A DNA stretch of 40,088 bases. It comes from Nitrospira sp. CG24B. GTDB taxonomy: Bacteria > Nitrospirota > Nitrospiria > Nitrospirales > Nitrospiraceae. The stretch covers positions 400,022 to 440,109 of the forward strand of contig NEWS02000004.1 of NCBI GenBank assembly GCA_002869845.2, given 5' to 3'. Made by a program: the position numbers and the translations under genes. Positions within the stretch are counted from its first letter, which is position 1; the number at the start of each line of letters is the position of its first letter. Shown here one piece after another: positions 1 through 7,348 of the stretch. A model generated the notes under the pieces. It saw only the letters and a program-made list of their open reading frames with translations, made no database searches and was not told the origin of the DNA.

Positions 1-58
1 CCTGGTCCAGGAAGAATCTTTGTCTTTGTGAACAAGCCCATGAGCAAGGAGGTGGCAC

Positions 59-418
59 GTGGCTGCTCCCACCGTCCCGCAGGCGGTACAATCATGTCAT
101 GAGTTGCTCTTATGGCTGGTTCCGCAGCTCGATAAGTTTCCTCGTACCCGTCGCTTTACATTGGGCGAGCGCATCGAAACGGGGTTGCTTGAGGTCTTGG
201 AGCTGTTGGTAGAAGCGGCGTACACTCGGAATAAGGACACATCCCTGCGACGCGCAAATCTGAAACTGGAGGTCGTGCGGCACCTCTGGCGACTTGCGCA
301 TGAACTGAAAGTGACAGCCACCCGCCAGTATGAGCACGGTGCGAGGCTCATCGATGATCTCGGTCGGCAGATCGGCGGCTGGCTCCGCAGTCAACCGACG
401 AGTGAGCCACACGCATGA
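59..418 (+). CDS. avd: Avd-like DGR accessory variability determinant
   Basis: This 119-residue, mostly helical, basic protein resembles the Avd/bAvd four-helix-bundle family. Avd binds the reverse transcriptase and template RNA of diversity-generating retroelements and is needed for mutagenic cDNA synthesis. The best family signature is the C-terminal half, with LRRANLKLEVVRHL, a RQYEHGARLIDDLGRQIGGWLR-like helix and many Arg/Lys. The start is a GTG at 59 preceded by AAGGAGG at 46-52. Its stop overlaps the RT start (ATGA, 415-418), so the two are translationally coupled. The related 23S rRNA intervening-sequence proteins share this fold, but the adjacent DGR RT and template repeat favour Avd. 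Confidence 0.85.
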   Translation: MAAPTVPQAVQSCHELLLWLVPQLDKFPRTRRFTLGERIETGLLEVLELLVEAAYTRNKDTSLRRANLKLEVVRHLWRLAHELKVTATRQYEHGARLIDDLGRQIGGWLRSQPTSEPHA

Positions 419-1497
419 AGCGACTTGATGGGATCTGGAACAGGGTGACGAGTTTTGAGAATCTGTTGGGTGCGTACCGCAAGGCCCGGCGTGGGAAGCG
501 CAGCAAACCGGGCGTCGCGGAGTTTGGACTCAATTGTGAACATGAGTTGTTAGCACTGCAACGTTCCCTGCTCGAGGGTACCTATCAGCCTGGTGACTAT
601 CGACTATTCACCATCTATGAGCGCAAGCCGCGTGTGATTGCGGCCGCGCCGTTCCGCGACCGCGTAGTGCACCACGCGGTGATGCAGGTGATCGAGCCAC
701 ACCTGGATCGCACGTTCATTTCGGATAGTTATACCTGCCGCCATGGGAAAGGCGTGCATGCGGCGGTGGATCGCTACCAGGCCTGGGCTCAGACCTATCG
801 GTATGTGCTGAAGATGGACATCCAGCAGTATTTCCCCTCCATCGCTCATGACCTACTGAAAGAGAAGCTGCGACGACGGGTCAAGGATGCAGCGGTCTTG
901 GACTTACTCGACCGCATCATCGAGAGTTCGCCGAAGAGCACGGCCGAGCCTCAGTACTTCCCAGGCGATGACCTCCTGACGCCGCTCGACCGGCGAACCG
1001 GCATTCCCATCGGCAATCTCACGAGTCAGTTTTTCGCCAATCTCTATCTTGACGACTTCGATCAGTACGTCAAACAAGCATTGAAGGTCAGGCCGTACTT
1101 GCGATACGTGGACGACATGGTGGTGCTGGACCAGGACAAGACCCGACTGGCGGAGATTCGTGTGGCGGTCCGTGAGCGGCTTGGGATCGACCGGCTTCGC
1201 CTGCATCCGCGTAAGGCGCCTATCTCCCCCGTGGCTGACGGGCTGAATCTCCTTGGATATGTCGTCTATCCCGCGCGTCGACGGTTGCGCAGTGACAACG
1301 GGCATCGTTTTGCCAGGAAGTTTCGCCGCATGGCGGCGGCCTACCAAGCAGGGCGTCTGGAGTGGGCTAAGGTTGTCGCTTCAACCCAGAGCTGGATTGG
1401 CCATGTGCAACATGCCGACACAGAGGGCCTTCGCCGGGCGATCTTCTCCCAGGCTGTATTCACAAGGGGAGCAGGCCAAGAGATGGCCAGCGCGTGA
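415..1497 (+). CDS. DGR-type reverse transcriptase
   Basis: RNA-directed DNA polymerase of 360 residues. Motif A is at residues 133-143 (KMDIQQYFPSI, catalytic D135). The DGR-diagnostic motif 4 is GIPIGNLTSQ at 196-205; other retroelement RTs have QGxxxSP here. The catalytic YVDD box is at 231-234. There is no maturase, integrase or RNase H domain, and the length matches DGR RTs. In known DGRs this enzyme copies a template RNA with adenine-specific infidelity, and the cDNA replaces the variable repeat of a target gene. The ATG start overlaps the avd stop. The 3' end runs into the template repeat, so the last codons and stop are also template sequence. Confidence 0.95.
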   Translation: MKRLDGIWNRVTSFENLLGAYRKARRGKRSKPGVAEFGLNCEHELLALQRSLLEGTYQPGDYRLFTIYERKPRVIAAAPFRDRVVHHAVMQVIEPHLDRTFISDSYTCRHGKGVHAAVDRYQAWAQTYRYVLKMDIQQYFPSIAHDLLKEKLRRRVKDAAVLDLLDRIIESSPKSTAEPQYFPGDDLLTPLDRRTGIPIGNLTSQFFANLYLDDFDQYVKQALKVRPYLRYVDDMVVLDQDKTRLAEIRVAVRERLGIDRLRLHPRKAPISPVADGLNLLGYVVYPARRRLRSDNGHRFARKFRRMAAAYQAGRLEWAKVVASTQSWIGHVQHADTEGLRRAIFSQAVFTRGAGQEMASA

Positions 1498-1602
1498 TCC
1501 GTGGTGGCTCCTGGAACAACAAACCGGAGAACCTGCGTCCATCCAACCGGAACAGGAACACCACCGACAACCGGAACAACAACCTGGGTTTCCGTCTCGT
1601 CC
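1488..1602 (+). repeat. DGR template repeat (TR), FGE-type target sequence
   Basis: Just past and overlapping the RT stop is a non-genic stretch that reads in the frame beginning at 1494 as VIRGGSWNN...NNNLGFRLV. This is the C-terminal signature of formylglycine-generating-enzyme/sulfatase-modifying domains, a very common DGR target fold. Ten Asn codons lie between 1515 and 1583 and all are AAC, the codon that adenine mutagenesis diversifies most. Coordinates are approximate: without the variable repeat the exact ends cannot be set. The reading frame continues past 1602 with no Asn richness. No second copy (VR) was found in this window. Confidence 0.85.
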
Positions 1603-1800
1603 AGTCCGCCCGCACGGCGCGTAGCCGGTCCAGAGTCGATCTGTTTACGGACAGGTCGGGCGAGACAGCGGGTGTCCATGAGCCTGTTTCCCGGTCTCCC
1701 GTCGAAACGGGAAGGCCGAATAGAGGGCCTGGGGTGAGGCGAGTCGAGGCTGTCGGCGAAGCCGATGGCCCCGGGCGCTGCTCCGTCGAGTAGACCAGTC
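1603..1800 (+). other. Post-TR region with stable hairpins, possible DGR RNA 3' part
   Basis: About 200 bases after the template repeat contain no convincing gene. Two compact hairpins are visible: 1697-1712, with a perfect 6-bp stem TCCCGT/ACGGGA and a CGAA loop, and 1753-1765, with a 5-bp stem TCGGC/GCCGA and a GAA loop. In characterised DGRs the RNA flanking TR is structured and binds RT-Avd, so this may be the 3' part of the template RNA or simply its termination region. No T-tract follows either hairpin. Confidence 0.4.
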
Positions 1801-1864
1801 AGAGCCGGATGGGGGGCTCAATATTCAGGACCGGTTCGGCTGAAATGCTCGTCGTGATACTTGC

Positions 1865-1893
1865 TTGCCCAGATTTGAATAAGCCACTATAAT
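1865..1893 (+). promoter_or_regulatory. Sigma70-like promoter for the toxin-antitoxin operon
   Basis: A perfect -10 box TATAAT at 1888-1893 lies 17 bases after a -35-like TTGCCC at 1865-1870. It is 30 bases upstream of the antitoxin ATG and is followed by AGGAGG at 1913-1918. Confidence 0.6.
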
Positions 1894-1909
1894 GGCTATT
1901 AATAAGGCC
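1883..1909. promoter_or_regulatory. Candidate autoregulatory operator of the toxin-antitoxin pair
   Basis: Two inverted repeats overlap the -10 box and the transcript start. One is GCCA at 1883-1886 paired with TGGC at 1893-1896. The other is GGC-TATTAATA-AGGCC at 1894-1909, whose core TATTAATA is a perfect palindrome. Phd/YefM antitoxins commonly bind such palindromes to repress their own operon. The binding assignment is inference. Confidence 0.4.
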
Positions 1910-1923
1910 AGTAGGAGGTAGCT

Positions 1924-2202
1924 ATGCCACAAGTTGATGAGTACGTTTCCGTCAGTGAGGCTAAAAATAAGTTATTGGACCTAATCAGGCGGATGAAGCA
2001 CAAGCAGGAGGTTGTGGCTATTACGCGCGATGGTGTTCCTTCTGCGGTGCTCTTGAGTATGGATCAGTTTGAGGGGCTCGTGGAGACAATCGAAATCCTG
2101 AGCGATCAGAAGTCGATGCGCCCGCTCCGTCGATCCTTGAAGCAGGCTGAGAAAGGGCAGTGGGTGAGCCATGACGCGGTATTTGGACGCGAGAATCTGT
2201 GA
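1924..2202 (+). CDS. Phd/YefM-family antitoxin
   Basis: This 92-residue protein has the N-terminal Phd/YefM DNA-binding fold: YVSVSEAKNKLLDLIRR, then VAITRDGVPSAVLLSMDQFEGL. A charged C-terminal segment (about residues 60-92) is expected to wrap the toxin. It should neutralise the downstream RelE/ParE toxin and repress the operon. The start ATG has AGGAGG five bases upstream. Its TGA stop (2200-2202) overlaps the GTG start of the toxin, typical of coupled antitoxin-toxin translation. Family assignment is firm; the exact partner specificity is not visible. Confidence 0.9.
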   Translation: MPQVDEYVSVSEAKNKLLDLIRRMKHKQEVVAITRDGVPSAVLLSMDQFEGLVETIEILSDQKSMRPLRRSLKQAEKGQWVSHDAVFGRENL

Positions 2203-2492
2203 AAGGCTACCGAGCTCGGTATACGGCGGAAGCGGCTGAGCGAATCCGTAAGTTTCATCCACAAGTCAAACGGGAGATCAAAGAAGGCATCAGGGAGCTA
2301 CTGATCTCTCCGCTCGCAGGTCATTCGCTCCAATTTGAACTCGCCGGACTTCGATCCTATCGTGTCAGGACCTATCGAATTATCTACCGCATTCATGATG
2401 ACGAGTCTTGCCTTGATATTGTCTTTGTCGGTCCACGGCGCAATGTATACGAAGAGCTAAGAACATTGCTGCTCGCAAGGGGGGAGAAGTGA
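2199..2492 (+). CDS. RelE/ParE-superfamily toxin
   Basis: This 97-residue basic protein has the RelE/ParE fold. An N-terminal helical pair (AAERIRKFHPQVKREIKEGIREL) is followed by the strand pattern LRSYRVRTYRIIYRIHDD and a C-terminal IVFVGPRRNVYEEL. In RelE-type members such proteins cut mRNA on the ribosome; ParE members inhibit gyrase. The YRVRTYRIIYRI pattern looks more like RelE/YoeB-type interferases, but the sequence alone does not decide. The start is GTG at 2199 inside the antitoxin stop. It is intact, with no frameshift. It lies about 700 bases from the DGR cassette, a typical accessory-region neighbour. Confidence 0.88.
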   Translation: MKGYRARYTAEAAERIRKFHPQVKREIKEGIRELLISPLAGHSLQFELAGLRSYRVRTYRIIYRIHDDESCLDIVFVGPRRNVYEELRTLLLARGEK

Positions 2493-2494
2493 GT

Positions 2495-2513
2495 AGCCCG
2501 TTCGCCATGGGCT
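2495..2513. terminator. Weak hairpin between convergent toxin and UDG genes
   Basis: AGCCC at 2495-2499 can pair with GGGCT at 2509-2513 across a 9-base loop between two convergent genes. There is no T-tract on either strand, so this is only a possible bidirectional terminator. Confidence 0.2.
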
Positions 2514-2526
2514 TGAAACAGCAAGG

Positions 2527-3183
2527 TTATCCAAAAAGGTCCATCTGAGCTGGCTGGGGGGATTCAATATTCAAAACTGGTGTGGCTGGGGTAGAAGCTG
2601 CGTTCGTTGGCTCAACCGGTGTGGAGTGGCGGTCGAGAAATTCTTTCAGCTTCTTGAAATCTTCTTTCAACGTAACGAGCAGGTTGCCTTGATGCAGAGC
2701 GGCTGCTGGGTGGAGCAGAGGGAACAGCACAAAATCTTTCATGTAGAAGGCCTGTGCCTTCACCTTCGTAATGCCGACTTTCCGCTCCAATAATGTCTGG
2801 GTGGCCCAGTTGCCCAGGGTACAGACCAGTTTGGGGCGAATCAATTGAATCTGCTGCAGCAAGAACGGCTTGCACGTTTCCACTTCGTCTTGCTCTGGAT
2901 CACGATTATTCGGTGGCCGGCACTTGATGACGTTGGCAATGTAGATGTGATCGCGTGAGAGATCTGCCGAGGCCAGGAGGTCATTCAGGATTTTACCGGC
3001 TGCCCCCACGAACGGCTCACCCTTCTGATCTTCATTGAGACCTGGCGCTTCTCCGACAAACATGATACTGGCATGAGGGTTCCCCACGCCGAAGACGACT
3101 TGGCTGCGCCCGAGCTTGGCGAGTTTACATCGCTCGCAGTTGACGAGGGATTGAGCGAGGTCTTGAAGAGGAGTGAGTGTCAT
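2527..3183 (-). CDS. Family 4 uracil-DNA glycosylase (4Fe-4S)
   Basis: Base-excision repair enzyme removing uracil from DNA. Counting from the ATG at 3183 it has 218 residues. Four cysteines placed as in family 4 enzymes (C16, C19, C88, C104) should hold the iron-sulfur cluster. The active-site motif GEAPGLNEDQKGEPFVG is at 44-60 and the second motif LLHPAA at 156-161. A Pro/Thr/Ala-rich tail ends in QMDLFG, which looks like a beta-clamp-binding peptide. A longer reading from TTG at 3243 exists, but the added residues look unlike the family. It is monocistronic, convergent with the toxin gene and divergent from the next exported protein. Confidence 0.92.
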   Translation of the reverse strand: MTLTPLQDLAQSLVNCERCKLAKLGRSQVVFGVGNPHASIMFVGEAPGLNEDQKGEPFVGAAGKILNDLLASADLSRDHIYIANVIKCRPPNNRDPEQDEVETCKPFLLQQIQLIRPKLVCTLGNWATQTLLERKVGITKVKAQAFYMKDFVLFPLLHPAAALHQGNLLVTLKEDFKKLKEFLDRHSTPVEPTNAASTPATPVLNIESPQPAQMDLFG

Positions 3184-3274
3184 GAGGTGTAAGGGCGACG
3201 AAATGCGTAGCGGTATCTTAAAAACGGACAGCCGGGATGTCAATCAACATAATGTGGGTTAGGAGGCCAGTGAA

Positions 3275-3901
3275 ATGGCGATGAAACGGACTTGGATGGG
3301 AAGCCTTTTGGTCGCGATGCTTCCAGCAGTGGTATCTGCGGCATCAGTGGAGCTGGCAGCGTACAGTGATAAGCCGTTGTGTGAACAAGTGGCGAAGTTG
3401 TTTGGAAAAGGGCTGAATGCTGTCCCAGACCTATCAAGGACTGTGGAGTGGACTGCGGTGGTGTTGAAGGGAGAGGGACCAAAGACTAGGCGCTGTTCGA
3501 GTCTCGACAAGGCAAAGATGGATCTGAACAACGATGGGCGCGATGATGTAGTGGTGAAGACCACGTTTTGTATGAAGGGCGCACCGAGTGAGAGTTTCTA
3601 TGTCTTTCCCGCCAATAGTCCGGTCCTCGACCAACTGGCTTGGCAAGACATGAGCCCCCTGTTGGCAACGCACGACAAGTTTGAGCGTACCGGAGGAACA
3701 TATCCGCTGACGTCTCTTCCCATGGACACAGCATCGTCATCTCCTGCGTTGAGCACGGTCTTTACGATTCAACCGTTCCGGCTTGATGGTGTGGCCTATA
3801 TCGGCCTGACCGATGCTCGACGGGAGTGGATGGTCATCGCGAAGTATTGGGGCGGCGAGCGGTTTGAGGATTTGTGCTACCTGCACGCAGGATCTAATTA
3901 A
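3275..3901 (+). CDS. Exported hypothetical protein
   Basis: A 208-residue protein with a clear signal peptide (MKRTWMGSLLVAMLPAVVSAAS, cleavage near residue 23), so probably periplasmic. A DLNNDGRDDVVV stretch near residue 88 resembles the calcium-binding loops of FG-GAP/EF-hand-like proteins that report the content of 'numerical display' repeats, but only one copy is present. Four cysteines after the signal peptide could form disulfides. The start is well supported by AGGAGG at 3261-3266, eight bases before the ATG. The 3' end overlaps the convergent lipoprotein gene by eight bases. I do not recognise a specific family. Confidence 0.8.
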   Translation: MAMKRTWMGSLLVAMLPAVVSAASVELAAYSDKPLCEQVAKLFGKGLNAVPDLSRTVEWTAVVLKGEGPKTRRCSSLDKAKMDLNNDGRDDVVVKTTFCMKGAPSESFYVFPANSPVLDQLAWQDMSPLLATHDKFERTGGTYPLTSLPMDTASSSPALSTVFTIQPFRLDGVAYIGLTDARREWMVIAKYWGGERFEDLCYLHAGSN

Positions 3902-4217
3902 GATGGTAGCCTTTTGCTGCCAGACAGGTATCCCGCATGGCGTTGATGGTCGAGAGGCCATGCAGTGCGCGGGCGTGGTCGGCAGGACTCTGAGGCCCCG
4001 CACTGAAGGGAAAGGGTGAACTCTGACTGTAGAAGTGCTGCTCGTTGGCTAACCGTGCTTTGTATTCACACTCCATATAGTCCCGCTCCACATCATATCG
4101 GTTGAGGCCAGCGGGGTGGCCTCTGCGCTCGTAGGGACTTTGCGCACAACTCCACATGAGTAGCGGAAGCGTAAGTACGAAGATCCTGGCCCATGAATGC
4201 ATCTCTACTCGTACCAT
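3894..4217 (-). CDS. Small lipoprotein of unknown function
   Basis: A 107-residue protein whose N-terminus is a lipoprotein signal peptide: hydrophobic segment IFVLTLPLLMW and lipobox LMWSC, so lipidated Cys at residue 24. The mature part is polar, with a YDVERDYMECEYKAR segment and one more Cys near the end (DTCLAAKGY), a layout seen in many small Nitrospirota and proteobacterial lipoproteins. It follows hpnE by 15 bases and is probably the last gene of that operon. An internal ATG at 4202 is an equally possible start. Function unknown. Confidence 0.7.
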   Translation of the reverse strand: MVRVEMHSWARIFVLTLPLLMWSCAQSPYERRGHPAGLNRYDVERDYMECEYKARLANEQHFYSQSSPFPFSAGPQSPADHARALHGLSTINAMRDTCLAAKGYHLN

Positions 4218-4232
4218 CCAGCCCTGACAGCG

Positions 4233-5549
4233 TCAAGCGGGGTGGGCGGCGACGAGCTCTGCACAGCGATGGGCGCTGACAAGCGCACTCTCCAGATTGG
4301 CAGGCCATCCGGTGTCGGTCCATGCCCCAGTGACGAATAAGTTCTGGATAGGACTCTGTTGAAGCGGCCGCAATCGCGCGGCACCCGGTGTCAGCAACAG
4401 GGCCGCGTGGTTCTCGTGAAAGACTGACTGAGCGGTCATATTCTCTCTGGCCGTTCCGGAGAACAATTCGCACATCTCGGTCTGTGCTGCCTCGACCACC
4501 TGATCGTTGTTCAACTCGGTGAGCCTGTTCCCGACCGCAGAGAGCCGATAGTCAATTTCACCTGACTCGAGTGATGTACTGGTGAGCTGGTGGAATGGTC
4601 GGCCAGGGAGGAGGAGCAGGCGAGGCCTTGGCTTCGTCGTGGGGTAGGTCAATTGAATCACGACCTCGCTCAGACTTTGAAGCTCGGTGAGCTGCGCGAA
4701 GTAGGCGTAGCGGGTCAGCAGCCGTTCCGGCAATAGCTGCAGGAGATTCTGGTGGGACAGCGCGATGATGTACCGGTCGGCCCGCAGTCTGGTGTCGTCG
4801 TGAAGCCGGACCTCGCTCACACCAGTCTGTCCAAACTGAAGGGTAGGCCAATGGGTTAGAGAGACAATCTGTGCACCGCCTTGCCGGAGCGCCTGTTTCA
4901 TGGGGCCGATGAATCGGTGGTCGATGGAGCCGGCCAGGCGTGTGAGCCTCGCATCCGATGCATCGCGCAGAAACACAGTCGAAAGCAGATGGACGAAGGT
5001 TGAAGCGGCGAGACGTGTCAGCGCGTTGTCGGTCAACCACTGAGCGAGCGGATCCCAAATCCGTTCTCTGGCTTCGGGACTTTGCCCGGTCGCCGTCAGC
5101 CATTCATCTGCCGTCCGATTCTCTAAATCCGCTGGGAGAGTGTGGGCCTGTTCCCAAATTTGCTCCACATGGGAGAAGAGTCTCCACCGATCTTGCCAGG
5201 AAAGGCCGTGGAAGCTGAAGAGGCTCATCATCCACTGAAAGGCTCCGGGAAGACGGGTCGCCTGATAGGGGGCGATTCGCCCATCGGGGAGCCGAAATTC
5301 GAGTGGAATGGTCTGGTCGGGTTCCGAAGGTCTTCCTCGGTCGAGCAGGCGAAGGACCCGCGTCGTCTCCTGGTGGCATCCCAGAACAATCGGGGCTGGC
5401 TGGAATGCATCGGTCCGGAACCCATCGAGCCAGCCAGGATGATCGAGCAGGGTGATGTGGTAGCCCTGTTGACGAAGATGGTACGCAGTGGCCAGGCCGG
5501 CCAGTCCAGAGCCGAGAACGAGGACGGTCTGTGAGGACGGCGCAGTCAC
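4233..5549 (-). CDS. hpnE: Hydroxysqualene dehydroxylase (FAD-dependent, HpnE-like)
   Basis: FAD-dependent amine-oxidase/phytoene-desaturase-type protein of about 438 residues. The N-terminal dinucleotide fold VLGSGLAGLATAYHL is followed by an acidic strand end (ITLLDHPGWLDG), and the C-terminal FAD-contact segment reads NLFVTGAWTDTGWPANLESALVSA. HpnE reduces hydroxysqualene to squalene, the last step of the HpnCDE route feeding hopanoid synthesis. The assignment rests mainly on direct coupling to hpnD: a GTG start at 5549 overlaps the hpnD TGA. A TTG at 5570 opens the same frame but has poorer support. Other amine-oxidase family roles cannot be excluded from the sequence alone. Confidence 0.8.
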   Translation of the reverse strand: MTAPSSQTVLVLGSGLAGLATAYHLRQQGYHITLLDHPGWLDGFRTDAFQPAPIVLGCHQETTRVLRLLDRGRPSEPDQTIPLEFRLPDGRIAPYQATRLPGAFQWMMSLFSFHGLSWQDRWRLFSHVEQIWEQAHTLPADLENRTADEWLTATGQSPEARERIWDPLAQWLTDNALTRLAASTFVHLLSTVFLRDASDARLTRLAGSIDHRFIGPMKQALRQGGAQIVSLTHWPTLQFGQTGVSEVRLHDDTRLRADRYIIALSHQNLLQLLPERLLTRYAYFAQLTELQSLSEVVIQLTYPTTKPRPRLLLLPGRPFHQLTSTSLESGEIDYRLSAVGNRLTELNNDQVVEAAQTEMCELFSGTARENMTAQSVFHENHAALLLTPGAARLRPLQQSPIQNLFVTGAWTDTGWPANLESALVSAHRCAELVAAHPA

Positions 5550-6406
5550 GAGAATCGGGAGCGGAGCCAAACCTGTAGGGCAATAATCACTCGTTGGGTG
5601 GTGGTGAGACTAATACGGGGTCCGAAGACCTGATAGTTCGACCGTTCGATCCGTTCCAGGATCCGACTGTAGATGCCACGCATGATTTCCGCCACTGTCA
5701 ACGCACGGCGTTCATGAGCTGGTAGTTCCTTGAGGGCCGCATCGGCTCGCTTATAATAGTGGTGCGCGCGTGACGCCTCATACTCCATCAACGCTTGAAA
5801 TTCAGCCGAATAGCTCCGATTCAGCAGGGCTTTCTCGGGATAGTTCCATTTCTGCAAGTCATCCAACGGCAGATAGATTCGGCGTTGGGCGGCATCCGTT
5901 CCGACATCGCGCAGGATGTTCGTTAATTGGAACGCCATGCCGAGTGCCACTGCATAATCCTGTGCCCGCGCCGATGTGACTCCGAATATATGTAAACAGA
6001 TGAGCCCCACCACGGAGGCGACGCGATAGCAATAGAGCGACAGCTCATCGAACGTGATATACCGATTATTGAACAGATCCATCTCGACGCCTTTGATCAA
6101 TTCCTCGAAGTACGCTTTTGGAATGCCCAAGGTCTTCACATGGTGGGCGAGGCTCACCATGATGGGAGTAGTTGGGATGCCGGAATACACCGCGTCAAGC
6201 TCCTCACGCCAGCGTTTCAGTTCGTCTTTCGGGTCGCTCCCCGCAGCCGGTTCGTCGACGGCACTGTCGACGGCCTTGCAGAAGGCATAGACCGTGTACA
6301 TGGCATCGCGTTTGGCTCTGGGAAGAAAGAGGAACGAATAGTAAAAATTGCTGCCGCTTTTCTTTGTGTAGGCGGTGCAATAGGCTTGAGCTTCAGAGCC
6401 ATTCAT
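5546..6406 (-). CDS. hpnD: Presqualene diphosphate synthase (HpnD-like)
   Basis: A 286-residue squalene/phytoene-synthase-family enzyme that condenses two farnesyl diphosphates to presqualene diphosphate. It carries the conserved YAFCKAVDSAVDE first Asp region (DSAVD in place of the more usual DDxxD) and the second motif NILRDVGTDAAQRRIYLP. It lies between a BtuF-like gene, whose stop overlaps its ATG (ATGA at 6403-6406), and hpnE, so the three are cotranscribed. No HpnC homologue or squalene-hopene cyclase is in this window, so the rest of the hopanoid pathway must lie elsewhere. The HpnC/phytoene synthase alternative is less likely given hpnE next door. Confidence 0.87.
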   Translation of the reverse strand: MNGSEAQAYCTAYTKKSGSNFYYSFLFLPRAKRDAMYTVYAFCKAVDSAVDEPAAGSDPKDELKRWREELDAVYSGIPTTPIMVSLAHHVKTLGIPKAYFEELIKGVEMDLFNNRYITFDELSLYCYRVASVVGLICLHIFGVTSARAQDYAVALGMAFQLTNILRDVGTDAAQRRIYLPLDDLQKWNYPEKALLNRSYSAEFQALMEYEASRAHHYYKRADAALKELPAHERRALTVAEIMRGIYSRILERIERSNYQVFGPRISLTTTQRVIIALQVWLRSRFS

Positions 6407-7344
6407 GATGCGCAGCTCCCGGTCTGCGTGGAGGCCTCAAGTTTGATCGCCTGGGCTGGGTCAAGGGCATGGTCAGGGGTCGGATGCAGAATGGATGCGA
6501 GCAGTTCCAGGCCGTCGACGAGTCGAGGGCCAGGGCGGCTGAAGTAGGAGGCCGCATCGACGACGTAAAGATTCGGCCACTGTTTGCAAGCCTGCCGCCA
6601 TGCGTCACCGGATTGTCCGACGCGCGTGAGCTCATTGACCGTGCGCTCGACGGAGTACCCGCACGGCATGATGAGGACTACGTCGGGCCGAGCGGCTTCC
6701 ACGGCATGCCACGTCGTTTCATGCGATGGAGCATCCTGAGATCCGAGGACATCGAGGCCACCGGCCAGCGCAACCATTTCTGGAACCCAGTGGCCTGCAA
6801 CATAGAGAGGATCCAGCCATTCCAGACACACCACACGCAGGCGCGTGGACGTCTTACTGGTTGTGGCGCGCACGTGGTCCACTCGACGACGGAGTTCATG
6901 GGTGAGTGCTCGTCCCTTCGCGAGTACGTCTGCCGCTTGGGCGATGCGCTCGATATCATGGATCATGTCGTCTAATGTCGTTGGGCTGAGCGTGAGCACC
7001 TCGGGTCGATGTTGGAGTGACTCGATCACGCGTGTGAGTTGGTCCGGCGTAACCGAGCAGACATGACACAGGTCTTGCGTGAGAATAAGGTCCGGACGGG
7101 CACGGCAAAACGCATCTTCATTGAGTCGATAGAGTCGTTGTCCAGATGCAACCAGTTCTTTGACCTGCCGGTCGATTTCTCCACCGGAGCCTCCGTCCTT
7201 TCCAACCAGAGGTTCGATCATGACGGGAACTTGCCGAACCGAGGCAGGAAAGTCGCATTCGTGGCTGATACCGACCAGCTGATCGGCCAGATCGAGAGCA
7301 GCAACTATTTCCGTTGCCCCGGGGATGAGTGAGCAGATTCTCAT
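6403..7344 (-). CDS. BtuF-like cobalamin/metal-chelate binding protein
   Basis: Periplasmic-binding-protein type III fold of the BtuF/FepB superfamily, with the typical opening MRICSLIPGATEIVAAL, then GISHECDFP, DLILTQDLCHVCSV and a C-terminal PGPRLVDGLELLA. There is no signal peptide or lipobox, so it is likely cytoplasmic or exported by another route, as in the soluble 'cobalamin-binding protein' subgroup often annotated in bacteria. I chose ATG 7344 because the family begins there; GTG 7371 adds nine residues and has an AAGGA upstream. The gene starts four bases after the HAD gene stop and overlaps hpnD by four bases. Its ligand is not proven. Confidence 0.78.
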   Translation of the reverse strand: MRICSLIPGATEIVAALDLADQLVGISHECDFPASVRQVPVMIEPLVGKDGGSGGEIDRQVKELVASGQRLYRLNEDAFCRARPDLILTQDLCHVCSVTPDQLTRVIESLQHRPEVLTLSPTTLDDMIHDIERIAQAADVLAKGRALTHELRRRVDHVRATTSKTSTRLRVVCLEWLDPLYVAGHWVPEMVALAGGLDVLGSQDAPSHETTWHAVEAARPDVVLIMPCGYSVERTVNELTRVGQSGDAWRQACKQWPNLYVVDAASYFSRPGPRLVDGLELLASILHPTPDHALDPAQAIKLEASTQTGSCAS

Positions 7345-7348
7345 TGTG

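Noticed and set aside
1..58. Possible 3' end of the DGR target gene with its variable repeat
   Set aside because: No similarity to the template repeat is visible in these bases, so no feature is called; the target may lie further left.
1494..1793. A 99-residue open frame starting in the template repeat (VIRGGSWNN...)
   Set aside because: It has no ribosome site and starts inside the RT stop. The protein-like sequence is explained by the template copying the target's 3' end; beyond 1602 it turns into low-quality Arg/Ser-rich sequence.
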